Made by a program: the position numbers and the translations under genes
Assembly (NCBI GenBank): GCA_934746785.1
Contig: CAKVFO010000020.1
Location: 1 to 29,969, forward strand
Direction: 5' to 3'
Length of the DNA stretch: 29,969 nt
Origin: an uncultured Clostridium sp.
GTDB lineage: Bacteria > Bacillota > Clostridia > Clostridiales > Clostridiaceae
Notes under the pieces: model-generated
The model's database searches: none
The model's input: only the letters and a program-made list of their open reading frames with translations
What the model was told of the DNA's origin: nothing
Part shown: in pieces, positions 7,349-16,120 of the stretch
How the letters are laid out: the number at the start of each line of letters is the position of its first letter
Position numbering within the stretch: position 1 is the first letter of the stretch

Positions 7349-8128
7349 TTATTTTCTGTATTGACTGCCTTTTTCATCTATACAATAATCTTCTTTATAT
7401 ATCAACTCACCAATAGAAACAACATCATATTCTTTTTCTTTTAGATATGTTAATAGTTTATCTAAATTTCTTACCGTATACTTTGCATTATTATGAAACA
7501 GTATTATAGATCCTTCTTTTAACTTTTCTGTTACTCTTTTAAATTCAATATCCTCACCCTGTTCCTTCCAATCAACAGAATCAACACTCCACTGTATTGG
7601 AATAAGGTTAAGGCTTCTAATCTTATCACAGCTCATTTTATTATAATCTCCACTTGGAAACCTGAAGAGCTTTGGTTTTTCTCCTATGTGCTCTTCTATT
7701 ATTTTATTTGTCCTTTCTACTTCTTCTTCCATTCTCTCTGTAGTGATTGTACTGAAATTAGGATGTATATAACTATGATTTCCTATTTCATGTCCCTTAC
7801 TTGATATCGATTTTAATTTTGTTATGTTTTCTTCACTATAATTTACCCAGCCTCCCATTATAAAGAATGTTGCCTTTACATTATACTTGTCTAAAACATC
7901 TAATATACCTTCAAGATAATCCTTTTCCGCCCAATTAATATCAAAAGTTATGGCAACCTTTTTTTCATCTGTTTTTACACTAAATATAGGCAATTCATAC
8001 TTTTCTCCTGTTACCTCTATACTATCCGTTTTAAACAAATATGATAAGCCAATGACCATTATCACTAAAATTATAGATAAAAATGCCTTTATACCTCTCC
8101 ACTTCAAAGCAACTAAAGCTCCTTCCAT
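7349..8128 (-). CDS. Membrane-anchored polysaccharide deacetylase, PdaB-like
   Basis: A 259-residue NodB-type carbohydrate esterase with an N-terminal signal anchor (hydrophobic residues about 15-31), so the catalytic domain faces outside. The motifs are TFDINW (D63), GNHSYIHPNF with metal ligands H118 and H122, RFPSGDYN (156-163), SVDSVDW (181-187) and LFHNN with H212. The second Asp of the usual TFDDG motif is replaced by Ile, as in the sporulation PdaB/YlxY group, which suggests action on peptidoglycan or in spore cortex formation. The annotated ATG lacks a good ribosome site; an in-frame TTG at 8105-8107 lies 11 nt after GAAGGAG and would give a protein starting MKWRGIKAF, so the real start may be there. 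Confidence 0.9.
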   Translation of the reverse strand: MEGALVALKWRGIKAFLSIILVIMVIGLSYLFKTDSIEVTGEKYELPIFSVKTDEKKVAITFDINWAEKDYLEGILDVLDKYNVKATFFIMGGWVNYSEENITKLKSISSKGHEIGNHSYIHPNFSTITTERMEEEVERTNKIIEEHIGEKPKLFRFPSGDYNKMSCDKIRSLNLIPIQWSVDSVDWKEQGEDIEFKRVTEKLKEGSIILFHNNAKYTVRNLDKLLTYLKEKEYDVVSIGELIYKEDYCIDEKGSQYRK

Positions 8129-8147
8129 TTCTATCTATAAATTTATA

Positions 8148-8175
8148 TTCACTTATCTAAAATTTATGATATAAT
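8148..8175 (+). promoter_or_regulatory. Promoter of the DUF4364 gene
   Basis: -10 TATAAT (8170-8175) with a moderate -35 TTCACT (8148-8153) at 16 nt. It lies between divergent genes and precedes the ribosome site GGAGG at 8201-8205. Confidence 0.55.
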
Positions 8176-8212
8176 ATTTTAGAATACTTTCACTAGAGAT
8201 GGAGGTTATTAT

Positions 8213-8749
8213 ATGTTTGAAAACTCAGCAGAACTAGCTGAAAATAAGTTGTTATTATTATATATTTTACAGGTATTAAAAAGACCAATTTCAAATTCTC
8301 AGCTTACAGAAATTATTTTAGAGAACAATTTAATAAACTATTTCACCTTACAGCAATATATAAGTGAATTAGTTGCATCTGGTTTTACTTCTTACGAAGA
8401 AGTAAATGATAAGAAACTTTTAACTATAACTAAAAAAGGAGAAAGTGTTCTCTCCTTTTTCAAAGACAGAATTTCTCCTTCTAAACTTAATATTTTAGAC
8501 AATTATATAAAAGAAACAATTGATTTAATAAAGAAAGAATTAACTATCCAAAGCGACTATACACTTACTAAAAAGGATAATTTTTTAGTAGATTTAAGAG
8601 CTCTAGAAGATAACGTTACACTTATGGAATTAAAGCTTTCTGTACCGTCTAAAAATCAAGCAGCATCTTTATGCAAACGCTGGAAAGATAACCCTTCTGA
8701 CCTTTATAATAAAATTATAAATCTATTATTTACAGAAGATAATCAATGA
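8213..8749 (+). CDS. DUF4364 family winged-helix protein
   Basis: A 178-residue cytosolic protein that I assign to the DUF4364 family, which is widespread in clostridia. The N-terminal half (about residues 10-85) reads as a winged helix: helices NKLLLLYILQVLKRPISNSQL and YFTLQQYISELVASGF, then a beta wing ending in LLTITKKGESVLSFF, the PadR/MarR-like arrangement. The C-terminal half is mixed and may form the dimer or effector part. It is probably a transcription regulator with unknown targets. TGGAGG lies upstream of the ATG. Its last 20 bp overlap the convergent beta-propeller gene, leaving no room for a private terminator. Confidence 0.85.
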   Translation: MFENSAELAENKLLLLYILQVLKRPISNSQLTEIILENNLINYFTLQQYISELVASGFTSYEEVNDKKLLTITKKGESVLSFFKDRISPSKLNILDNYIKETIDLIKKELTIQSDYTLTKKDNFLVDLRALEDNVTLMELKLSVPSKNQAASLCKRWKDNPSDLYNKIINLLFTEDNQ

Positions 8750-9620
8750 AAAACATAGCACTAGGCTCCTTGCCTACTGTTATGTTTTTTATTATTCTTT
8801 CCTTCAAGTTAACTTTAACAACTCTTCCATTCATACAATCACCAATAAAAATATTATTTTTAATTTTTATTATTGATTTAACCATCCCACCTATATATAT
8901 CTTTTTTATTTCTCTACCTTTATTCAAATCTATAATACTTAAAGTACCTTCTCCAGAATTAGTTACATATACTTTATTGTCATCCACCACAAAATCAACA
9001 GGCTCAATCCCTGCTCTTATTCTTTTTATAACTTTATAGTTATCCGTTGAAATTATAGAAATATAACCCTCTATATCTTTTCCAAAATAACTTTCACATA
9101 GGTATAACATTTTTTTATCCTTAGATAAGAAAATTTTTGTTGGATTCTCATAAGTTTTTATAACAGACCTTAACATCTTTTTATCCAAATCAACAACTGA
9201 TATTAAATTACTATTAAGATTGCTTACATATGCTATTTTACTTTCCTCATCAACTTCAATATTATGTGGATATTCAGCTACTGGTATGCTTGTAACTATC
9301 TGTCCAGCATTAATATCTGCCTCTATAATAGAATTAGATTCGCTGCATACTACATAAACCTTATCATCACATATCTTAACATCACTTGGATGTGGTCCTA
9401 TATAAATATTTTCTTTTTCTTTCTTTTCTTTTAGTGAAAATATTGAAATTGAATTATTATAACTATTCCCTATAATAAGTCTATCATCATAACATACTAA
9501 ACTATGAGGGCCAACAGGTTTTTCTCCTAAATCTAAGGAGTACTTTTTCACGGAATAATCTGATAAGTTTATTTCACTTAACGAATCTCCTGCAGTATTA
9601 CAAACAAAAATAGACTGCAT
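8730..9620 (-). CDS. YncE/YVTN-type beta-propeller protein
   Basis: A 296-residue repeat protein of the YVTN/YncE beta-propeller class. Repeats of about 40 residues recur: DDRLIIGNSYNNSISIFSL, DDKVYVVCSESNSIIEADI, ESKIAYVSNLNSNLISVVDL, DDNKVYVTNSGEGTLSIIDL and KNNIFIGDCMNGRVVKVNL, each followed by a 'GxxP' turn such as IGPHPSD or GIEPVD. About seven blades fit the length. There is no signal peptide, which is unusual because many relatives are exported, so it may act in the cytosol. The role is unknown. The ATG follows AAGGAGG by 7 nt. It overlaps the convergent DUF4364 gene by 20 bp at its 3' end. Confidence 0.85.
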   Translation of the reverse strand: MQSIFVCNTAGDSLSEINLSDYSVKKYSLDLGEKPVGPHSLVCYDDRLIIGNSYNNSISIFSLKEKKEKENIYIGPHPSDVKICDDKVYVVCSESNSIIEADINAGQIVTSIPVAEYPHNIEVDEESKIAYVSNLNSNLISVVDLDKKMLRSVIKTYENPTKIFLSKDKKMLYLCESYFGKDIEGYISIISTDNYKVIKRIRAGIEPVDFVVDDNKVYVTNSGEGTLSIIDLNKGREIKKIYIGGMVKSIIKIKNNIFIGDCMNGRVVKVNLKERIIKNITVGKEPSAMFFIDYLL

Positions 9621-9643
9621 TTTTAATCCTCCTTAGGAAACCC

Positions 9644-9683
9644 TGTTCCATATAATATATGATTTCCAAACCAATATGGAACA
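9644..9683. promoter_or_regulatory. Perfect inverted repeat between divergent genes
   Basis: TGTTCCATAT (9644-9653) and ATATGGAACA (9674-9683) form a perfect 10-bp inverted repeat with a 20-nt spacer, between the divergent beta-propeller and TSCPD genes. It could be a two-site operator, or a stem-loop at the start of either transcript. A TATAAT box follows at 9692-9697. Confidence 0.45.
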
Positions 9684-9763
9684 TTTTTCACTATAATATT
9701 CCTTTAAATTTTCATATAATTCCTTTATAATTAAAATAACAATCATAATTTGGAGGGATTTAA

Positions 9764-10015
9764 ATGTTCACTTATAAAACAAAAGGGACATGCGCTACAT
9801 CAATTGATTTTTCTATTGAAGGCGATGTAATAAAAGAAGTTAATTTTCAAAGAGGATGCGATGGAAACCTAAAGGGAATCTCTGCATTAATCGTAGGAAT
9901 GAAGGTTGACGATGCTATAAATAAACTTCAAGGTATAGACTGCCGTGGAAGAGGGACTTCTTGTCCTGATCAATTAGCTCACGCTTTAAAAGAATGGAAA
10001 TCTGGAAATTTATAA
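9764..10015 (+). CDS. TSCPD-domain protein (TIGR03905 type)
   Basis: An 83-residue protein consisting of one TSCPD domain, named after the TSCPDQLA motif seen at residues 68-75. Cysteines occur at GTCATS, RGCDGN, DCRGRG and TSCPD. The same domain occurs at the C-terminus of some B12-dependent ribonucleotide reductases, where a metal- or nucleotide-related role is assumed. The stand-alone form is common in clostridia and has no assigned function. GGAGGG lies before the ATG. It has its own strong terminator and stands alone. Confidence 0.85.
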   Translation: MFTYKTKGTCATSIDFSIEGDVIKEVNFQRGCDGNLKGISALIVGMKVDDAINKLQGIDCRGRGTSCPDQLAHALKEWKSGNL

Positions 10016-10021
10016 AATAAT

Positions 10022-10065
10022 AAAGACAGTAAATAGATTAAAATATTCATCTATCTACTGTCTTT
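10022..10065. terminator. Bidirectional terminator between TSCPD gene and folC
   Basis: 17-bp stem with one mismatch: AAAGACAGTAAATAGAT (10022-10038) and ATCTATCTACTGTCTTT (10049-10065). It sits between convergent genes, with T residues on the plus side and AT-rich sequence on the other. Confidence 0.85.
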
Positions 10066-10069
10066 TATA

Positions 10070-11374
10070 CTATAAATTTAACTTTCTTATTTTCTTTCTC
10101 ATATCCCCTATCATATATAAAGAACCTGAAACTAATATAAGATCATTTTCATCAGCTTCATCTAATGCAGACTTTAAGGCTTCATCATAACTTTCATAAG
10201 CTATACAGTTATCATTATACTTGTCTATAACCTTTTTTAATTCAGCAGCATTTTCAGCTCTAGTACTTAAAGGAGTTAAAGCATATACCTTATATGCATC
10301 TTTAACAATTACTTCTACCATCTTTTCAACTTCCTTATCAGCTAAAATTCCAAGAAGAAGGAATAATCTATTATATTTAAAATACTTTTCAATATTAGTT
10401 TTAAGCTTACTTATACCCTGAATGTTATGAGCTCCATCAATTACAACTAACGGATTTTTATTCATAACTTCAAGTCTTCCAATCCACCTTACCTTCTTTA
10501 ACGCCGCCTTTATATCCTCATAACAAAACTCAATTCCTTCTATTGAACAAATTTCCTTATAAGCTTCAAGTGCAACTAAAAGATTATTTATTTGATGTTC
10601 ACCCAAAAGAGGTAACTTAACTTCTATATTATCATCAGCTAGATTTATATTTATAAGCTGATAAATATTATCTTCCTCTACAACATTAACAAACTTTCCT
10701 TTAGATATATCCGTTACTATTAACTTTGATTTAGTTTCTAAACATTTTTCTTTTATAGATTTTAGAGCCTCTTCTTCTTGAGGATATATTACAACAGGAA
10801 CTCCAGCCTTAATTATTCCCGCCTTTTCCTTAGCTATCTCTCCTAAAGTATTACCTAAAAGATTCATATGATCAAAACTTATAGAAGTAATAATACTTAA
10901 TATTGGTGTTATTACATTAGTTGAATCAAGTCTTCCTCCAAGACCTACTTCTATAACTCCATAATCAATATTCTCTTCAGCAAAATATAAAAACATTAGA
11001 CAAGTAATAATTTCAAATTCAGTAGGATGATTATAACCTTTTTCAATAACCTTATCTACAGCCGCCTTAATCCTTGTAATAAGCTTAGCTAAAATACTTT
11101 TGGGAATATTCACTCCATTAATTTGTATTCTTTCCTCAAACTCCTCTAAAAAAGGTGATGTATACATCCCCACCTTATATCCCTTTTCCTTTAAAAGTTC
11201 TACCAGAATAGCTGTTGTAGAACCTTTACCATTAGTTCCTGCAATATGTATAAACTTACCCTTCTTATGAGGATTACCTAACAGTTCTAACAGTTTATAT
11301 GTTCTTTCAAGTCCATAATTAGAACCAAAGTTTCCAACCTTATGTATGTAACTCATTGCTTCATCATAATTCAT
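10070..11374 (-). CDS. folC: Folylpolyglutamate synthase / dihydrofolate synthase
   Basis: A Mur-ligase-family enzyme that adds glutamate to folates, and in most bacteria also makes dihydrofolate from dihydropteroate. It is 434 residues from the chosen start. The ATP-binding P-loop is HIAGTNGKGSTTAIL (about residues 43-57). The family features GVIEVGLGGRLDSTN, SFDHMNLLGNTLGEIAKEKAGI, IDGAHN and LLLGILADKEVEKM are all present. I place the start at the ATG at 11374, which has TAGGTG 6 nt upstream; a GTG three codons earlier lacks a ribosome site. It is monocistronic, with a good promoter at 11408-11437 and a shared bidirectional terminator downstream. Confidence 0.95.
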   Translation of the reverse strand: MNYDEAMSYIHKVGNFGSNYGLERTYKLLELLGNPHKKGKFIHIAGTNGKGSTTAILVELLKEKGYKVGMYTSPFLEEFEERIQINGVNIPKSILAKLITRIKAAVDKVIEKGYNHPTEFEIITCLMFLYFAEENIDYGVIEVGLGGRLDSTNVITPILSIITSISFDHMNLLGNTLGEIAKEKAGIIKAGVPVVIYPQEEEALKSIKEKCLETKSKLIVTDISKGKFVNVVEEDNIYQLININLADDNIEVKLPLLGEHQINNLLVALEAYKEICSIEGIEFCYEDIKAALKKVRWIGRLEVMNKNPLVVIDGAHNIQGISKLKTNIEKYFKYNRLFLLLGILADKEVEKMVEVIVKDAYKVYALTPLSTRAENAAELKKVIDKYNDNCIAYESYDEALKSALDEADENDLILVSGSLYMIGDMRKKIRKLNL

Positions 11375-11407
11375 GTTATTCACCTAACTTTTACAATAAT
11401 TTCTTTT

Positions 11408-11437
11408 ATTATATTCTACCCTAAAAAAAGTAGTCAA
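11408..11437 (-). promoter_or_regulatory. folC promoter
   Basis: Minus strand: -35 TTGACT (11432-11437), 18-nt spacer, -10 TATAAT (11408-11413), about 34 nt before the folC start. Confidence 0.75.
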
Positions 11438-11474
11438 GTAAGCTAAAGAGTATTTCCTATACATTAAGAAAAAA

Positions 11475-11510
11475 CTGCATCTAAAAGGATTCTAATCCCT
11501 TTAGATACAG
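11475..11510 (-). terminator. valS terminator
   Basis: Long hairpin with arms CTGCATCTAAAAGGATT and AATCCCTTTAGATACAG (two mismatches). On the minus strand it is followed by TTTTTTCTT, just past the valS stop. Confidence 0.85.
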
Positions 11511-11523
11511 CTTAATTTATATA

Positions 11524-14166
11524 TTAACCTAAAGCCTTAATTCTTGTTTCAACAGCTTCAAGCATCTCTACATATTTAACTCTCTTAGCTTTTTCACCAT
11601 CAACAACAGCTTGAGGTGCTTTAGCTACGAAACCTTGGTTAGAAAGCTTCTTATCAATTCTTTCTATTTCACCATTAAGTTTCTTAACTTCTTTATTAAG
11701 TCTTTCAAGTTCCTTTTCCTTATCAACAAGGTCAAGAAGTGGCATAAATAATTCTCCACCCTTAACAACTACAGATACTGCGTTTGCAGGAACTTCTTCT
11801 TTATTATTAGTAAACTCAACTTCAGAAGCTGATGCAAGTTTTTCGATGTAAGCTGAACCTGCTTCAAATGCTGCCTTAGCTTCTTCTCCAATGTAAGCTA
11901 TAACCTTAGCTTTTCTTGAAGGTGGTACATTCATTTCAGCTCTTACATTTCTTAAAGATTTAATAGCTTCTATTACATAAGCCATATCCTTTTCTGCGTC
12001 TAGATTTACAAGTGCTTCATCAAATGTTGGCCATTTTGAAGTTGTTATAGTTTCTTCATCACTTAAGTGAGTAAAGATTTCTTCTGTGATGAATGGCATT
12101 ACTGGATGTAATAATTTTAATCCTGTAATTAATACTTTATAAAGTACATTGTAAACTACACCCTTAGCTTTTTCATCATCGCTATGGAATACAGTTTTTA
12201 CAAGTTCTATATACCAGTCACAGAATTCAGTCCACATGAAGTCATAAACCTTTTGAATAGCAATTCCTAGTTCATATTTATCCATGTTTTCAGTTACTTC
12301 TTTAACTAAATTATTCATTTCTGAAAGTATCCACTTATCAGCTAATGAGTATTCTGTACAGTCAGCATACTTATTCATTATATCCTTATCAAGGTTCATC
12401 ATAACGAATCTTGAAGCATTCCAAATCTTATTAGCAAAGTTTCTTGCAGCTTCAACCTTTTCTGGATAGTATCTTATATCATTACCTGGAGCATTACCAG
12501 CAACAAGCATATATCTTAATGCATCTGCACCATATTGATCTATAACATCTAGTGGATCAACACCATTTCCAAGAGACTTACTCATCTTTCTACCTTCTGA
12601 GTCTCTTATAATACCATGAATTAATACAGTGTTAAATGGAGTTTCATCCATGTTATGAAGACCTGAGAATATCATTCTTGCAACCCAGAAGAATATGATA
12701 TCATATCCAGTAACTAGAGTGTTAGTTGGATAGAAATATTCAAGATCTTCTGTCTTATTTGGCCATCCAAGAGTTGAGAAAGGCCAAAGTGCTGATGAAA
12801 ACCATGTATCAAGTACATCATTATCTTGTTCTATATTAGTAGAACCACACTTAGAGCACTTGCATGGTGCTTCTTCTAGAACCATCATTTCACCACAGTC
12901 TTTACAGTAGTAAACAGGAATTCTGTGTCCCCACCATAATTGTCTTGAAATACACCAGTCTTGAATGTTTTCCATCCAGTTGAAATATGTCTTTTCAAAT
13001 CTTTCAGGAACAAACTTAGTTTTCTTATTCTTAACAACTTCTATAGCTGGTTTTGCTAAAGATTTCATCTTAACATACCATTGCTTAGATATAATTGGTT
13101 CAACAGTAGTGCCACATCTATCATGAGTTCCTACATTATGAACGTGATCCTTAATCTTAACTAAAAGTCCTGCTTCTTCAAGATCTTTAACGATAGCCTT
13201 CCTTGCTTCATATCTATCCATTCCAGCATACTTTCCACCCTTTTCATTGATAATACCCTTATCATCCATAACTCTTATTATTTCAAGATTATGTCTCTTA
13301 CCAACCTCAAAGTCATTAGGATCATGAGCTGGAGTCATCTTAACTGCACCAGTACCAAATTCTAAATCAACATAGTCATCTCCAACTATAGGGATTTCTC
13401 TATTTACAAGTGGTAATATAACTGTTTTTCCTATTAAATGTTTATATCTTTCATCATTAGGATTTACAGCAACACCACTATCCCCTAATAATGTTTCAGG
13501 TCTAGTTGTTGCAATTTCTAAGTTTCCAGAACCATCAGCTAATGGATAGTTAATGTGCCAAAAATGTCCTGCTTGTTCTTCGTATTCAATTTCTGCATCA
13601 GATAAAGCAGTTTGGCAATGTGGACACCAGTTAGTTATTCTATTTCCTTGATAAATTAAACCTTCATTATAAAGTTTAACAAATACGTGCTTTACAGCCT
13701 TATCAAGATTTTCATCCATAGTGAAAGCTTCTCTTGTAAAGTCAGCAGATACACCAACCTTTTTAAGCTGAATTCTTATTCTTTCTCTATATTCATCAGT
13801 CCACTTCCATACTTCTTCAAGGAAAGCTTCTCTTCCCATCTCCTTCTTGTCTAAACCTTTTTTAGCAAGTTCATTAGCAACCTTAACTTCAGTTGCAATA
13901 GAAGCATGATCTTCACCTGGAACCCATAAGGTACAGAATCCTTGCATTCTCTTAAATCTTATAAGCATATCTTGTAAAGTATTATCAAGAGCATGCCCTA
14001 AGTGAAGCTTACCTGTTATGTTTGGTGGCGGCATAACAATTGAATATGGTTTTTTACTCTTATCTATAACTGGAGTAAAATACTTTTTTTCTTCCCAATT
14101 CTTGTAAATTCTTTCTTCAAATTCTTTTGGATCATATGTAGTAGATAAATTCTTATTTTCTTCCAT
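11524..14166 (-). CDS. valS: Valyl-tRNA synthetase
   Basis: A class I aminoacyl-tRNA synthetase of 880 residues that charges tRNA-Val and edits mischarged threonine. The HIGH-type signature is PPPNITGKLHLGHALDN (HLGH at about 55-58) and the KMSKS loop is GRKMSKSLGN in the second half. The editing insertion includes TTRPETLLGDSGVAV. Cysteine pairs (CPHC, CKDC, CKCSKC) suggest bound zinc. The end is the typical ValS coiled-coil arm (LVDKEKELERLNKEVKKLNG...). I choose the ATG at 14166 because AAAGGATGG lies 5-7 nt upstream; another ATG three codons earlier overlaps that ribosome site. A T-box leader controls it. Confidence 0.97.
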   Translation of the reverse strand: MEENKNLSTTYDPKEFEERIYKNWEEKKYFTPVIDKSKKPYSIVMPPPNITGKLHLGHALDNTLQDMLIRFKRMQGFCTLWVPGEDHASIATEVKVANELAKKGLDKKEMGREAFLEEVWKWTDEYRERIRIQLKKVGVSADFTREAFTMDENLDKAVKHVFVKLYNEGLIYQGNRITNWCPHCQTALSDAEIEYEEQAGHFWHINYPLADGSGNLEIATTRPETLLGDSGVAVNPNDERYKHLIGKTVILPLVNREIPIVGDDYVDLEFGTGAVKMTPAHDPNDFEVGKRHNLEIIRVMDDKGIINEKGGKYAGMDRYEARKAIVKDLEEAGLLVKIKDHVHNVGTHDRCGTTVEPIISKQWYVKMKSLAKPAIEVVKNKKTKFVPERFEKTYFNWMENIQDWCISRQLWWGHRIPVYYCKDCGEMMVLEEAPCKCSKCGSTNIEQDNDVLDTWFSSALWPFSTLGWPNKTEDLEYFYPTNTLVTGYDIIFFWVARMIFSGLHNMDETPFNTVLIHGIIRDSEGRKMSKSLGNGVDPLDVIDQYGADALRYMLVAGNAPGNDIRYYPEKVEAARNFANKIWNASRFVMMNLDKDIMNKYADCTEYSLADKWILSEMNNLVKEVTENMDKYELGIAIQKVYDFMWTEFCDWYIELVKTVFHSDDEKAKGVVYNVLYKVLITGLKLLHPVMPFITEEIFTHLSDEETITTSKWPTFDEALVNLDAEKDMAYVIEAIKSLRNVRAEMNVPPSRKAKVIAYIGEEAKAAFEAGSAYIEKLASASEVEFTNNKEEVPANAVSVVVKGGELFMPLLDLVDKEKELERLNKEVKKLNGEIERIDKKLSNQGFVAKAPQAVVDGEKAKRVKYVEMLEAVETRIKALG

Positions 14167-14203
14167 AATTACCATCCTTTCTTATAATAATGTGTTTATT
14201 ACA

Positions 14204-14454
14204 ATAAAAAAGAGCCTTCATCCTAAAAAGGACGAAAACTCGCGGTACCACCTTTATTCCTATCTATAAAAATAGGCTCTTATTTTAATAACGGTTAGAA
14301 AACCGTCTTTAGCTACTAAAGTTACACTTCACTAAAGAAACTCAAAAGCTACCTTCAAAACCTTCCATATAAGGGCTTTCACCTAATCCCTCTCTCTTAT
14401 AATACTTCAGAATTTTTACTCCTCTTTCTCACAGTAATAACATAATTAATTTAT
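14204..14454 (-). promoter_or_regulatory. T-box leader of valS (specifier GTA)
   Basis: The 339-bp gap before valS holds a T-box riboswitch, which senses uncharged tRNA. On the minus strand, the T-box core AGGTGGTACCGCGA lies at about 14240-14253 and its TGGT pairs with the ACCA end of tRNA. Stem I carries the AG-rich bulge (AGAGAGAGG), a conserved GTGAAAGCCC element, and a specifier loop with GTA at 14350-14352, which is a valine codon and fits the gene. The terminator is a 13-bp stem (14212-14224 with 14229-14241, using G-U pairs) ending in TTTTTT. Low charged tRNA-Val would favour the antiterminator. Confidence 0.93.
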
Positions 14455-14460
14455 AAAATT

Positions 14461-14489
14461 ATAATATATCATTACTAAAACTTTGTCAA
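14461..14489 (-). promoter_or_regulatory. valS promoter
   Basis: Minus strand: consensus -35 TTGACA (14484-14489), 17-nt spacer, -10 TATTAT (14461-14466), immediately before the T-box leader. Confidence 0.8.
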
Positions 14490-14505
14490 TTGCGTAAATA
14501 CCAAA

Positions 14506-15999
14506 TTATATCAAAGCTTTTAGTGCAAGAAGATCTAAGAAATCAACTTTTCCATCTGCATTAACATCTGAATTTCCTTCTACTATTGTAACTCCATCAC
14601 CACCTGCATTAACAAATCTCTTTAATAATGTATAATCCGATATACTTAGTACTCCATCTCCGTTAACATCTCCTGCTTTTCCAACTGTCACCTCAGGTTT
14701 TTTTGTTGAATCTCCTTTTACATGGGTACCATTTTTACCTAAATTAACTTTATGATCAAGTCCAATAAATACACCTTCATCATTTTGCCATAATGTTGGC
14801 TTAATTAAAGCGTATTTTTCTTCATCTACAGATTTTAAATCATCTTTATAAACCCCACCTGTATCTCCTGAATTTGGATTTAAACACCAGAAAGTATGAT
14901 TTAGATTTTCATCTGCAATAAGCTTAGCCATACACTCTAGCCACTTTTGATTATCGCCTCCATCTAATCTTCCTCCCCATTCTCCAACAAGAATTGGTGC
15001 AATATTGTCTTCTTTTATATATAACCAGCTTTTCCTCCATATATCATCCTTCAATGTTTCAGTATTAAAGTCTTTTTCAAACCAAGATTGTTGAGATACG
15101 CCTGGTCCATAATCATGTGGTGAATAAACTATTTGTTTATTTCTTTCTGAAGTTCCAAAATCAATAGGATGTTCCTTAACTCCCATAAGGTTTCCACCCC
15201 ACCATCCACCTTCATAGCAATGTTCTCCAACATCTCCATATTTAAATCCTTTTTTAGGATATGTTTCTACACCTTCTATCATAATTAAAAGGTTAGGATT
15301 TTCATCTAATATTATATTACCTACCCTTTCAGCTTCATACTTCCAGTTATCCTCGTCCTTAGACTCATCCCATTTAGCAGTAGTTTCAGCACGATATGCT
15401 TTTCCATGAGGTTCATTGAATATATCACAGGCTATTACTGTATCATCATCCTTATACTTTCTAGCTAAATATCTCCACGCTGTTTCAAAATCTTCTGTTG
15501 TGAATCCTTTATCTGCCCATAGTGGACTTTGAGAGCCTGTATAAACTCTATGCATATCAAGCATGACCTTTACGCCCTTTTCCTTACAATAATCAAGAGC
15601 ATAATCTAATACTTGTTCTCCGCCCATTCCTTTTAATTCTGGATAAGTATTAACATCTACCGATCTTGCTTCAGTTAATTCACCTTTACTCCACTTTAAT
15701 ACAGTTTCAACTGATAAAGGAATTCTTATTAAGTTAAATCCTCTATCAGCTACTGTATCCACCATGTTATGACAGCTTTGCGACCACAAGCCATGAAATA
15801 CAGCTTCTGGTGTCTCGTATCCAAACCATGCAACTCCTGTTAATCTTACTTCATTGTTATATTGATCAAAAATCTTACTACCATCTGTATGCAAATAATC
15901 ATCATTAGTACTATCTGCAAAAGCACTTACCGATGTACCACAAAATATTGCTGATGCAATTGCTATTGCAGCTAAAAACGATTTCTTTTTTAAAATCAC
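14506..15999 (-). CDS. GH5 endoglucanase with dockerin
   Basis: A secreted 497-residue cellulosomal enzyme. Signal peptide: about residues 1-28 (cut near SVSAFA). Catalytic GH5 domain: about 34-410, with the acid/base E196 in CDIFNEPHG and the nucleophile E340 in ILVGEWGG; H150 in MLDMHR and H295-Y297 in SPHDYG complete the active site. Linker: about 412-440. Type I dockerin: 443-497, with two calcium repeats, DVNGDGVLSISD and DVNADGKVDFLD. It should cut internal beta-1,4-glucan bonds (cellulose or related glucans) while docked on the scaffoldin. The start is a GTG with AGGAGGGG 6-8 nt upstream. It is separate from the main cellulase operon; a 21-bp direct repeat lies upstream. Confidence 0.95.
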   Translation of the reverse strand: MILKKKSFLAAIAIASAIFCGTSVSAFADSTNDDYLHTDGSKIFDQYNNEVRLTGVAWFGYETPEAVFHGLWSQSCHNMVDTVADRGFNLIRIPLSVETVLKWSKGELTEARSVDVNTYPELKGMGGEQVLDYALDYCKEKGVKVMLDMHRVYTGSQSPLWADKGFTTEDFETAWRYLARKYKDDDTVIACDIFNEPHGKAYRAETTAKWDESKDEDNWKYEAERVGNIILDENPNLLIMIEGVETYPKKGFKYGDVGEHCYEGGWWGGNLMGVKEHPIDFGTSERNKQIVYSPHDYGPGVSQQSWFEKDFNTETLKDDIWRKSWLYIKEDNIAPILVGEWGGRLDGGDNQKWLECMAKLIADENLNHTFWCLNPNSGDTGGVYKDDLKSVDEEKYALIKPTLWQNDEGVFIGLDHKVNLGKNGTHVKGDSTKKPEVTVGKAGDVNGDGVLSISDYTLLKRFVNAGGDGVTIVEGNSDVNADGKVDFLDLLALKALI

Positions 16000-16076
16000 C
16001 CTAATCCCCTCCTAAGAATTTCACTGTACTATACTGTACTATATAATTTTTACATTACTTACTCTATACAGCAAAC

Positions 16077-16110
16077 CTTTTAGCGTAAAACAGCATTCTT
16101 ATGTCGTAAA
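16077..16110 (-). promoter_or_regulatory. 21-bp-period direct repeat, possible LytTR/AgrA operator
   Basis: CTTTTAGCGTAAA (16077-16089) and CTTATGTCGTAAA (16098-16110) match at 10 of 13 positions and start exactly 21 bp apart, two helical turns. LytTR regulators such as AgrA bind pairs of ~9-bp repeats with 12-13 bp between them, which gives this period. It lies about 80-110 bp upstream of the GH5 start. A -10-like TATAGA (minus strand) follows 15 nt beyond the proximal TTTACG. The half-site only loosely resembles the staphylococcal site. Confidence 0.45.
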
Positions 16111-16120
16111 GAAATCAAAG

